Source: Anastatus disparis (lineage: Eukaryota > Arthropoda > Insecta > Hymenoptera > Eupelmidae). From it: a DNA stretch of 64,000 nt. The DNA lies in the NCBI GenBank assembly GCA_017163975.1, contig JAFFSR010000292.1, forward strand, positions 2,053,501 to 2,117,500, in the 5' to 3' direction. Below, in pieces: positions 12,630 to 23,900 of the stretch. The translations under genes and the position numbers were made by a program. Each line of letters begins with the position of its first letter. The stretch's first letter is position 1. The notes beneath the pieces are model-generated. The model ran no database searches and was not told the DNA's origin. It saw only the letters and a program-made list of their open reading frames with translations.

Positions 12630-15600
12630 TAGTACTAGATTTATAAAAGAATTTTTAAAATAAAATCAATATAACGTTTGAAAATTTTCAAAAGAATTGT
12701 ATAATTTGATAAGTACTCGGAAAATCAATTTATTAAAGGACTTGTTACGATATTAATGAAATAATATAATTTAAATACAAAATAAATTTTTGAAACGTAA
12801 CGTTTCGTTCTTTTGTCTTAATTAGTGTTCTAAAAATTAAACTGATTAAATTTGATATAGATGCAAGTCTTATAATCTTCCAACCCCTGATATGATTTCT
12901 GCTGAAATTATAATTCTTTCGTTTAAATTATTTAATATTTGCAAACAACTTTAAAAACCGCTTATAATTGCTTAACATGATATTAACAATATATTCTCGT
13001 ATTTTTAATCAAAGACCAGGTAAAAAATAACATAACCAAAATATAATAAAACGTTATCTTGGTTCACCGAAAATAACGTTTTGAATAATAAAACTTTTAT
13101 CAGTTTTTTCAATAAACAGAGAAAGAGATATTTTATAAGATTTTTATATTAAAAAAAATTAAAAAAATGAATATTATGTTGAATCGACTAAATGTTCAGA
13201 TAAAATTGATATTAGAAAATAATCAAGAATATCATAAAAAAATTATTTAAATTTTTTCTAAAAGTATCATAACAACTTAATAATATAGGAAATTAAAATA
13301 CAATAGATTGCAATAAGTTTGTAAATTTACCATTTTCGTAAAAAAATAAAGCAAAGTAATGTAAAAGAATCAATTAAATTGTCCGATTAAAGCTCGTCAT
13401 TTTTAAACCACCTCATGAATGGTTATTCCATTTTATTGAGTGGCATTTATTTGAAAGACAAATGCGGTTGGTAAAGTATTTAGTACCATAAGGTGCCGAA
13501 AAAAAACCGTTTCGAAATACATTAACTATTTCGAATTGCGCTTTAAAAACCATAATCATTTAGTGCTTTGGAAAAATTTAAATTAATGTCACTTAATTTA
13601 TTATTTTGATTATAAAAAATTTAGTTTGATTTGGCAAAATAAGTTTTTACTTAATTAAAGCTTGAATATATATTGCTTATCAATTTCAATATTTTTATTG
13701 TAAATTCGAAATCAAAATTAGTTTCTCAAGAAGTTCATTTACGCAGCATGACGTGAGGCAGCGTTAAATGCAAGGCAAATTATTTCTTCCTTATGATAAA
13801 CCAAATAATTTATCTTATGTAAGCAAAAAAAATGTGTTAAAAACTACATAAAAAATATTATTCTTTTATACGATGTAAAATAAATAATAATAAATAAAAA
13901 ATATAATTGCAAGCCATTTACATTATTAAATATTTAATAAAATATTTTTCGATTTTAGATTAACAAAATCTCAAAATTTGGAAATATTGATGTTTATTTT
14001 TAAAAATAATAATCTCAATGATATCTTAATATAAAACTACAATTGAAAAATTAATAATCTCAAAGTCTCCCACGATAAGAATAAGAAAATTGACAAAAGA
14101 AATCACCCTTAGATCAATAATTGAAATCGATAAAAAATACGTGTCAGCGTTAAAATAGATTAATGAAAGCCAATGAAAAAGTCAGAGGTCTATTCAGACA
14201 CGTGGGAACGTTTTTTGGATCTTAGAATATTCAGTAGCCCCCATCTCAAGGGGAAGAAACATTAAAAAGGAAGAAAACATATATAGGTATACATGTACGC
14301 ATAAAGAAGAGTGCACGAGCAGCCTCAGACGAGCGAAGAGATCTTTTCTCTCTTGTTATTTTTTTTTCTTAGAAAGAAGAAGAGGCGCGTGGCATAAAAG
14401 CCAAATAAGCGTGGCTCTTTCTCTCTCTTTCTCGACTACCGGCTGCTATTTCTTGCCTTATAATATAAATTGTTGTTTTTTGTATCTTATTAACGCGCGT
14501 GCTGCACGTGCGCGGATTTTCTCATGCAACTTTAACATGTGATTATACATATGAACTTGTACAAAAAGACAAAACTACAAAACTTTTCTGTTTAACTTTT
14601 TTTCCATGTTTTTAATTATTGAGACTTTATTAGAAAAATTTATCAATTTGCCAGTCAATAAATTATACATTATACAAAATTTTTTTGTAATTTTAACAAA
14701 CATAAGTGTTTTAGGTGAAACAATTTTTCTTGTGTCAAAATTGAGAAATAATTTTTGTGTAAATTATAAAATAAAAATTTTAACAAAAAAATTTTAAAGT
14801 ATACAAAATTTTATGTTATGAGAGAATTTGTATTATAAAGTATACAAATTTTATATAAAAAGTTTTATGTTCATTTAGCGTACTTATGTAAAATTTCATT
14901 ACAAAAATTTTCTACGGTAAAAATTTTTGATTGATTGCAAAATTTTTTACATTACTTATGATGTTTGTATATAAATAAGTATAAAATTTTTAATTGGACA
15001 ATCGTTCGTTAAAGAGATTTTTTATTAAGGTCTATGATTTATAAATGAACTTTTAAAAAAAAATTTAAGGTCTTGTTAAAAATTATTTTCTGTTATTAAA
15101 AATATAATATTCTAAAATTAATTTTTGAAAATTATAGTAATGATTCGAGTAACGCCAGAAATTTTGATGTATTTTTCCTTTTAAAAGAATACATTAAGCA
15201 CAATGAATAAAAAAACTATCTAAAAAGTTGTTTAAATGTAAAACGTGGGTGCGTGCATCTTTTTTTTTGCGTTCCTTATTGTCAAGCTCGTTGGATAAAC
15301 ACACAAAGACTTAAGAAATGGAGAAAGACTTGTAACGTATGATTTCGGAAAAAGTTCTCATGGAACTTGACGTGTCGATGCACTTTACTTATTAGGGACT
15401 GCTGCTGTCGCTGGCAGGGACCCAATTTGCCGTATATATCTTGAACAGGCCAATTCATATACCCCATAATAGCTAGGGGGGTATAGACTTTTTGCTAGAC
15501 TTTTAAATTTTAAAGGGACTCGCATACGTATTAGCATCATCTAGATCTTTTTTGTATAGTGGAAAATTTTTTTTTGTGACATCTGACGCCTCTTAAGCCG

Positions 15601-16432
15601 ATCTAAACGCGCAGGTATATTTTTTTTTAAAGCAAGCTAAAAGTCTAACCGACTTTCCAATTTTCTGGCGGGAAATGCACGTATATACCCGAAGTTGATG
15701 CTATACACCTTAGTGAAAATGAAAGAAGAGAAAGAAAAGCCATTTGCTACGGTGTAGGCGCGCAAAAACTTGCATAGGCTTTTCATCTCATCACGCATTG
15801 TGTGTATTCTGCTTTTTACCAATGGATTTAAATAATGCCATTGTTAGAGGAAAACACAATAAAATTATAATTTATTTGTTGCTTTATGTGGATTTCGTAA
15901 CATTTTATTTTTAATTTATATGGAAAAGGTTTCGATAATTTCGTGACATAGCATAATTATCATTATTATTTTAACAAAAATTATTATAACCCGTAGTAAA
16001 GTTTATCTTATACATATAAAATATATATTTTCTATTTTAATAAAAATTTTACCGTGCAATAATTTTTCATGATTTCAAATAATTATAGAATAATCTAACG
16101 ATTTCTAAAATTTATTTTTCTACTGTCTTATCAATTAAGTCTTTATCAATTTTTTAACCTTATATTTTTGAAAGTTCTAAAATAATAAATATAAAGAACT
16201 GTTTTTTAATTAAATGCGTGTATTTATTGCTAGCTCAAACATAACGGCCAGTTTATCGTTTGGAAAAATATTAAATTTGAGTAACATATAAGTAAATTAT
16301 TAAAAAAACTTCCAGTATATACATTCATTTTTTATTATTTTTGCATTAAATTTTATATAAAAATCTTGTTGAGAACCGCCTAAAATTTCATGTCTTTTTC
16401 AACAGCGTACTTTATACTCTTGGATATATTAA

Positions 16433-16436
<4 letters not shown>
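12630..16436. other. Gene-poor AT-rich region with two GC-richer islands
   Basis: Islands lie at about 14,140-14,560 and 15,240-15,840. The remainder is AT-rich DNA with short frames of no recognisable family. I see no exon with coding character. Confidence 0.55.

Positions 16437-16482
<46 letters not shown>
16437..16482. repeat. (TA)n microsatellite
   Basis: A TA run of about 46 bases directly beside the left end of a foldback element. Confidence 0.95.
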
Positions 16483-16485
<3 letters not shown>

Positions 16486-16487
<2 letters not shown>

Positions 16488-16880
16488 GTCCTCGTAGGCC
16501 GTATTCGTGTCAGTATGTAAAGAGCATGCTAAATTTGTATTGGCATCCCATATGTCTCAGACGCGCTCCTCGACTTATTGCAAAAATTATATGTCTTCCT
16601 GAGACATATTGAGACTCAATATGTCTCAGGAGAAATCAATATGGCATCACCGATCCTACTATGTTTCGTTCAATATGTCAAAGAGCAATCATATTGAACG
16701 TAGGTTAGTGAAAAAAAAATGACTCGCGCTTCGACAGCAGCTATACTCATTACAAAATGTCAATCTAAGAAACAAAAGAAAAAATCAATAGAACTAAAAT
16801 TTAATTTTAAAAGTATTGAAAAAAAGATTAATATTTTCAACTAATAAGTTATATTTCCTCATACGGCCTACTTCGGACAT
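16486..16880. mobile_element. Foldback element, unit 1 of a tandem pair
   Basis: It is bounded by inverted ends: ATGTCCTCGTAGGCCGTAT at 16,486 and the matching ATACGGCCTACTTCGGACAT at 16,861-16,880. Inside are shorter palindromes. One at 16,598-16,630 has perfect 16-base arms (CCTGAGACATATTGAG) around a single base. One at 16,667-16,700 has 11-base arms (CGTTCAATATG). The word ATATGTCTCAG recurs at about 16,550, 16,600 (inverted) and 16,619. No coding frame is present. Confidence 0.7.
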
Positions 16881-16890
16881 AAAATCATCT

Positions 16891-17054
16891 ATGTCCTTTG
16901 GCCGTTTATTCAGGTGGAATCTGAATCTCGAACAATGTTTGCCGCTTGAGCAGAAATCTACCTCGGGCGCTCGAAGCGCGCCCTCGGCAATTTCAGCTCA
17001 AGCGACAAACATTGTCCTCGATTCATATTCCACCTGAATACGGCCAAAGGACAT
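16891..17054. mobile_element. GC-rich hairpin, unit 2 of the tandem pair
   Basis: The 164-base stretch is one long imperfect hairpin with about 80-base arms. It starts ATGTCCTTTGGCCG and ends CGGCCAAAGGACAT, and its apex is CpG-rich (CTCGGGCGCTCGAAGCGCGC). Its ends match those of the neighbouring unit, from which it is separated by 10 bases. The short frame here is only the reading of one strand of the hairpin. Confidence 0.8.
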
Positions 17055-17953
17055 ATATAACTAATATATATGTACATGCATGTGTATAAAATGGAACGAA
17101 GCTTCCTAATTTTAAGTTGTAACTTTTTTATTTATCAGGTGAGAGCATTGCACGTGGGTTAAAAATTTTCCTCGAATCTATTGAAATATTTTTCTTTACA
17201 TAAAATTATGAAATAAGTCTCGTTCATTTGATCCAGAACTGAATTTTTTCAAAGTCACGAGCACATTTTTGGTTGTATTTTAAAGTTTTTTTATTGCTCA
17301 TACTAATTATTTTTTATTTTTATAGAAAGGATATAAAAGTTAAGATCAAAATCTTTCAATTAAAATTTTTTTACCCGAAAATCTACTCAATTTTAAGTTT
17401 GAAATTTAAGATAAAACTTAATTTTAAAATCCTTTCATTGTTTCTAAATTTTTTGAAAAATATTTTTTTTAACAAGTGAGGAACTTAGACTAACTTTAAA
17501 GTTCAAAACTTCATTAAAGTTTACGCATTTTAGAAAAAAAAAATTTTTTAAATAAAAATATACAGTATAAAGTTACTATTTAAAAATTATAAATTGTAAA
17601 AAATATATTATAATTGTAACTTCACATTTTCATAATTTTTAAATAAATAAAAAAAGGATTAGTTGTGACCTGCATGATTTTAAACAGAATGTAATTTCAA
17701 TTTATCAGTAATTTACTTTTTAGAGTTTTTATTATTTTACACTTGAAAATCATTCTTTTCTCTTCAAAATCATTGTTAAATTTTTGACAGTTTAAAAAAT
17801 ATCTACAATAATTGCTTTATAATTACTAACTTACCATAATTCATAATATAAACAGTAAAAGTTTTTGAATTTATTTTTTTGTTTTTTTTTCTTTTTAAAA
17901 TTACTTGAACTTTAACAAATTTTTAACAATCTATATTAATTATACAACATGTT
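17055..17953. other. AT-rich intergenic DNA
   Basis: Very AT-rich sequence with homopolymer runs and no supported gene, RNA or repeat. Confidence 0.5.
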
Positions 17954-18806
17954 CCCATATGGAAAAAATTTTTGGATATAATTGTAAATAACTGTTAATA
18001 ACTGTAAATAAATGTAAATAAATGTAAATAACTGTAAATAACTGTAGAAAAGTGTTAAAAAATGTGGGAATTGAGACATAAATAACAGTTATTTACAATT
18101 ATTTACAATTATTTACTGTTATTTACAGTTATTAACTGTTATTTACACTTATTAACTGTTATTTACACTTATTTGCAGTTATTTATATTTATTTACAGTT
18201 ATTTACATTTATTCACTTTTTTCACAATTATTTACAGTTATTTACGATTATTTATAGTTTTTTACAATTATTTGCAGTTATTTACATTTTCGAAAATTAT
18301 CACGAATTTATTCAATAATTTTATATATAGGCGAAAATTTTTAAAAATGTGAATAACTGTAAATAATTGTAAAAAACTATGGAAAATTGTAAATAGTTGT
18401 AAATAATTATAAATAACTGTAAATAACTGTAAAAAACTGTAAATAACTGTAAATAACTATAAATTATTGTAAATAATTATTAATAACATTAAATTATCCA
18501 CTAATTCAAAAATTTTTGAAAATGTAAATAACTGTAAATAATTATGAATAACTGTAAATAATTATGAATAATTGTAAATAATTACAAAAAACTGTAAATA
18601 ATTGTAAATAATTGTAAATAACTGTAAATAACAGTTAATAACAGTTAATAACTGTAAATAACTGTAAATAATAGTAATTAATAGTAAATAATAGTAAATA
18701 ACTGTAAATAACTATTATTTATGTCTCAATTCCTACATTTTTTAACATTTATTTACAATTATTTACTATTATTTACAGTTTTTCACATAAATCATTTCCA
18801 TATGGG
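17954..18806. mobile_element. Foldback element built of about 10-bp repeats
   Basis: The ends are inverted: CCCATATGGAAA on the left, its complement at 18,795-18,806. The interior is mostly the unit TGTAAATAAC and variants, forward at about 17,980-18,055, reverse at about 18,080-18,285, forward again at about 18,345-18,715 and reverse near 18,750-18,785. A second inverted pair containing GGAATTGAGACATAAATA (about 18,066 and its complement at about 18,718) frames the middle. There is no coding capacity. No target duplication is visible. Confidence 0.75.
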
Positions 18807-20536
18807 TTCTAATCAGCATATTAATATTTTGTTTTAAATATTATTTTGAACAAAACTTTTTTTCTTGCAATAAAATTATAAGACATTGTTTTGATATATT
18901 TGATTATAAAAAAAGACATTTTAATATACGAAGAAATAATGTTTTACAAAAGTTTGAAAAACGAAATATTTATTTAATATTCAAGGAGGTTGATTAAATT
19001 TAAATATAATTATTGGAAATTTGAGCATTTATTATTTAGTACAGCGTTTTTAACTTCTAAATACATTCCTCTTCAAGCAGTCAAGTTAAACTGACTTCAT
19101 TTGATGTAACACTGTTTCTTTTTAAATATTTAAAAAAAGTTATTTCCGTAAATATCAAATTTCGTACGAATGAAATAATTTTCTGCACGCTAATATTTTG
19201 GGCATACGTGTAAAATGTATTTATAAGTATTTTTTTAACATAGGTAAAAATACGTGTTTATTCGTAGATAAATACTCATTTTATATTCAAAGGAAAAGAA
19301 AAAACATTTTTCATACACGTATAAATTTTATATTGAATAACGAAAAAATTTTATTAAAATAATTATTGTTAATTATAAAAAATATTGATTTAAAAAAAGA
19401 TTTAAATATTTAATTTTAATATGTTTAAATCGAAATTTATAATGGCGTTAACTTTTGTTTTCAATTACTAAAAAATAATTTAATATAAATATTTTTTAAT
19501 AATTAAATGAACATTGGCGTTAGCGGACTTTTGATCAAGGCTTTAACAATTAAAATCCTCGTTTTTTTTCATACTTTTTTTATATAATAAATTAAAAATT
19601 TTACAAAAAAAAAATATCTGATCAGATTAAAGTAACTATTATTTATTGTAAAACTTTTAAATAATTGATTAGTGTTAAAAATCATTAACCTTTTAACGTT
19701 TGGACATTAAAATTTAACAAATCCAATATCAAATTAGATGAATTTTGATACTATATAAATTTTGAAACTACAAATATGTATACTCATATTTGTAATTGCT
19801 TATAAAAGACCATAAAGTAAGAAAAATATTATACAATATATTATAAAAATTTCTTAATTTAAAAAAAAATTTTCTCTTTATGAGAAGCAATTTCCTTTCT
19901 GGGATCAAAATGAAGAATAAATACTTTTGAATAATTAAAAAATCATATTTGGTTAATAAAAAATTAAAGCCCTTGAATTTTTTATTTAGCAAATAAAAGA
20001 AATTGGAAGATGAAACGTCATTTTTTGTAAATTAACAAAGCTATTTGTAAAAACATCTTATTTTTTAAAGATTTCAAGTTGATTGTAAAGAATTAAATTT
20101 GAGTCTTTTAATTTTCTTTAGAATTCCAATAAAATTAAACATTACAATTTATTTTAAACTGAAGTTTTAAATGGGAATCTTTTGAATATTAGTGAATTAT
20201 TAATTATGAATATTTTATAAAAATGTAAAATATATATTTTTAGTATTTATCTTTGAAGTTCAATTAATTTGAAACTATTAAATATAAAAATGTAATTCTT
20301 ATCATAACATAGTATATGTTGCACATAATTATGTAATCACATTCAACATCTGTTAGATATGTTGTACGTAAAAATAAAAAAATAAAAGGGTAAGATAAAA
20401 TTACTACACTTAAAAATTTTAATATTAATTTTAATATTTTTTATCATAATAATATTACAAAATTATTTACAATCTTAACTTTAAAAGTAATTGAAAATTT
20501 ATACACAGTATGATAAGTAAATGAAAATAATACTTT
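18807..20536. other. AT-rich DNA downstream of EXOSC2
   Basis: No gene is supported. The part nearest 20,536 should contain the 3' untranslated region of the minus-strand EXOSC2 gene, but I could not fix a polyadenylation site. Confidence 0.5.
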
Positions 20537-21667
20537 TCATATTACAAGCCTTTGATGAGTTAATAGAGAAACATCGAGTTGTACTTCAGGTTGGAGTAAT
20601 TCATTTACACTGTATTTCATAGACTCTTCATAAGCATACGTGACTGTTGTATCTGATAGAAGGATATTACTTTTAGCAAGACTTAAAATACAGTTACGAA
20701 GTCTTGCACAAACTTCTCGATCTTCTTGACTTACTCTTGATAAATCTTGAGTAAATCCACCTTCTGATCGATCAGTATCAGCAACATTAGCTCCAATCCA
20801 AACATAACCATTATTTCCCAAAATTAGACAAGCACCATTTGTCAAATTATGAAAATGTGTCTTTTGTCTTTTAATTAAAGCTGGGGATACTTTCAACATA
20901 ATACCTTGAGATAATTTTCCATATTTTAAAACTCTGGTATGTAACGATAAAGACCCATCAGCAAATATACTTTGAACTTCAGCACATATTAAATCTCCTT
21001 CTTGCAAGTAACGTCTCATGGCCTGTTCATCTTCAACTGATCGTCTTCTCTGAAATATTAAAATATTATTAATATTTTTATGTATTACAAATCATATAAT
21101 AAATATATTTTATGCAAACATTCTCAGTAACGTCTAAATAAAAATCAGATTAATTTATAAATATTAAATGAGTTTAATGAAAATATACATACCAGTTCTC
21201 CTCCGGGTAAATTAACACTTGATAAAAGAAGAGCTGAATCTAATTTTGCATTTGTATCTACTTTCCAACGTTTTTGTTGAACTTCTGTGATTCTCCCAAT
21301 AACAACATCTCCAATTTCACCTTGATAACGTGTTTTATAAGGTCTCACAGAAATTAATTTGTTGACTCTTTCTAAACGACCAGCTACGGAAGCTCTTAAT
21401 ACTTCTTGCTCATCGACATAAGTTCCATGACCTCTATAATATTATAATTACTTGACTTTAAAATTTTTCTATAAATTATTATGTATTTACATGCATTTTG
21501 TTATATTAATATCATTACCTCAAAAAATCTGGTTGAGTTGAAATTTCTTCACCAGGAGTGTAAAACATTAAATGAGGATCCTCGTTAGAAGGTAGGTTTT
21601 GATCAATGCGATTAACAGCCAATCGCACTAAAATGCTGGGCTGTTCATTTTCGAATGATTCAGTCAT
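20537..21667 (-). CDS. EXOSC2: Exosome complex component RRP4 (EXOSC2)
   Basis: Cap subunit of the RNA exosome, which helps hold the ring together and bind RNA substrates during 3'-5' decay and rRNA processing in nucleus and cytoplasm. Three exons: 21,519-21,667, 21,193-21,433 and 20,537-21,049, all with GT-AG introns and a continuous frame of 300 aa, close to the usual animal length (just under 300). The start is the first ATG of exon 1 and gives MTESFENEQ. The N-terminal domain (about residues 1-75) has PGEE and the family GHGTY turn. The S1 RNA-binding region follows (about 80-165, containing GEIGDVVIGRI and LPGGELRRRS). A KH-type region follows (about 180-260, with KRQKTHFH and GNNGYVWIG). 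No key segment is missing. It lies 2.2 kb downstream of the LAMP gene on the same strand. Identity is from motifs and length; function is from the family. Confidence 0.96.
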
Positions 21668-23900
21668 TTTTATTGAATATTATCTTTTTTAATCTTGAAT
21701 TAAGGCCTGTTTGTTTACTCATAACCTACACGTGTTGCCGAAACCCTAACCTCTGCATAACATCACTAGACTTAAACTTGCTTGATTCATACTAGTAATA
21801 TTTTTGTTCTTAAACATCTCATTTTTCACCCTATACATGTTGGCGCTAAATTTAAAAGTTAATAGAAATACGAAACAATGGAATAAAGTTTTATTGATTT
21901 GAATTTGTACCATTACGTAGGATAATGAAATAAATAATTGAAAAAAAATAAAAAAATAAATATTTTCAAATATTTAAATTACTTTAAAGTAAATAAAAAA
22001 AATGAAGAGTATTTATTGCTAATATTTTTATTAGAGAAACAAATCATTATTAATTCTTGTAAAAAATATGAATTATTTATGTAAGAATAATATATTTTCT
22101 TGATAACATGTATGAATATTCAAATTGTAAATAAATATTCTAGATAATTTTCCTAATTTTGTGTTAAACGAGGCTTCAAAATTGATATTTATTTTTTATG
22201 TTTGAAATTGAAATGTACTGATAAATAATGAAAAGTAAAATTATTTTAATATAACTGAATATTCTTTGATTTAATGATATATTTTTATAAATATATTCAT
22301 AAATATTTGATAAAGAATCATTTGGCTTTAATTCGAAATTTATATTTTATAAGACTTAAAAGTCCCAATAAAATTATTTAGTACAACAAGTTTATTTATA
22401 TTTATAAAGCATATACAAATATTATTGAACTACATCATGTAAATATTATATTTTAATAATTATAAAATTTTATTTTTAATTGATAATAAATTTGTAAGTT
22501 GTAATCGTTGAATAATTAACGATATTTTACAGTTTGAAATTTAATATTTTTGTTATTAAATCGAATATAATATTTTACATGATATAAATTTTATGAAAAA
22601 CAATAAATCTTTTAAAGAAATTAAAAAAAATAAAATCATTATTTAGAATGAAAATATTTTTAAAACATTCGTATAATACATAATATTGCACAATTCGACC
22701 TTTACAATAAATTTATAACATTTATTCGTTTGGAGAAGAAATTGATTTCTACCAAATAATAAAAAATTTATTGATCTTAACTTTTTGGTGTAAATAAAAC
22801 TCAATTATAACAAAGTAATCATGACATAACAGTATTGTATATTTTAAGATATAATTAAAAATTTTTAACAAATTTTTAACTATATACTATTATAAATAAT
22901 ATTACGAAATAATAATAAGCAGTTTATTACAATAGTTTTAAATCATAAATAAATGTAATTAATTTGTACATAGCAAGACACATCGTTGTAAGATCTAGAA
23001 TTTTTTTTCATATATTTTGAAACTAATTAATTTTCTTAAATGTGTCTTATGTTATGACTTTTTGCTCTTTTGAAAACAAGATTGATTGTTCTTTCTTTAT
23101 ATACTCTTAAGATGCTTTATGTAGACTAGCATCATGCGTAGAAATATCTATAAATAATTGATAAAATAGGGTTAAAAAAACATTGAACGTTGGATAGTAA
23201 AATTTACAGTCAACGTTGCTAAATTCAAATAAACATTTTGCACAACGAATAAAAAGTCAATTTTTGTAATTAATAAATTAAAAAATTTTTAATTTAATTT
23301 TTATATTATGATCACATTTATTTACAACACGAAATTTTTTTTCTAATCATTTACTTAAAATATTTATTCGTAAACGGTATGCATAAAATATCATGCGAAT
23401 AATAACAAAAAATTAAATTAATAAAATTATTTTTCAAAACGATTTGAAGGTTTCGCTGTAACTATAGATTTCTATAGTTCATTTTCGCTTCTTATTTATA
23501 CTATTATTCTATAAATAATTTTATTTACTGAAATAAACTTATTTCTCGATAAATCGAACCATCATTCTCATGCACTATTTCTTTTCTAGTTGATTTTTCA
23601 TATGTATTAACTTTTAATAACAAAATAAATTTACAATTAATGCAACATTATACATTATTTATCACATATATTAATGTTGATTCGAATCTTTATCTGCTTT
23701 AAATTATATATTTCTCACTAATCTGTCAATCTATCAATCAAGTATAAAAAAAATAATAACAGGATGATTTTTTCGTTCTCAGATTCGCACTTGTTAAACA
23801 CATTCGAGATAAACTTTCACAAGCGGATTATTTTAAAAACAACAGTGTCCACGTGGATCAAATCATTTAATCGACGATTTGACCATTAACAACTTGATCT
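21668..23900. other. Intergenic DNA between EXOSC2 and the LAMP gene
   Basis: This holds the EXOSC2 promoter side and the LAMP 3' untranslated region. A CACGTG E-box lies at 21,729-21,734, about 60 bases upstream of the EXOSC2 start. An AATAAA on the minus strand at 23,520-23,525 is one of several possible poly(A) signals for the LAMP transcript. I see no further gene. Confidence 0.45.

Noticed and set aside
16816..17037. 73-aa frame
   Set aside because: It consists mainly of the arms of the 164-base hairpin.
18000..18790. CRISPR-like array
   Set aside because: Repeats are about 10 bases, contiguous, variable and change direction; there are no unique spacers of even length, and the genome is eukaryotic.
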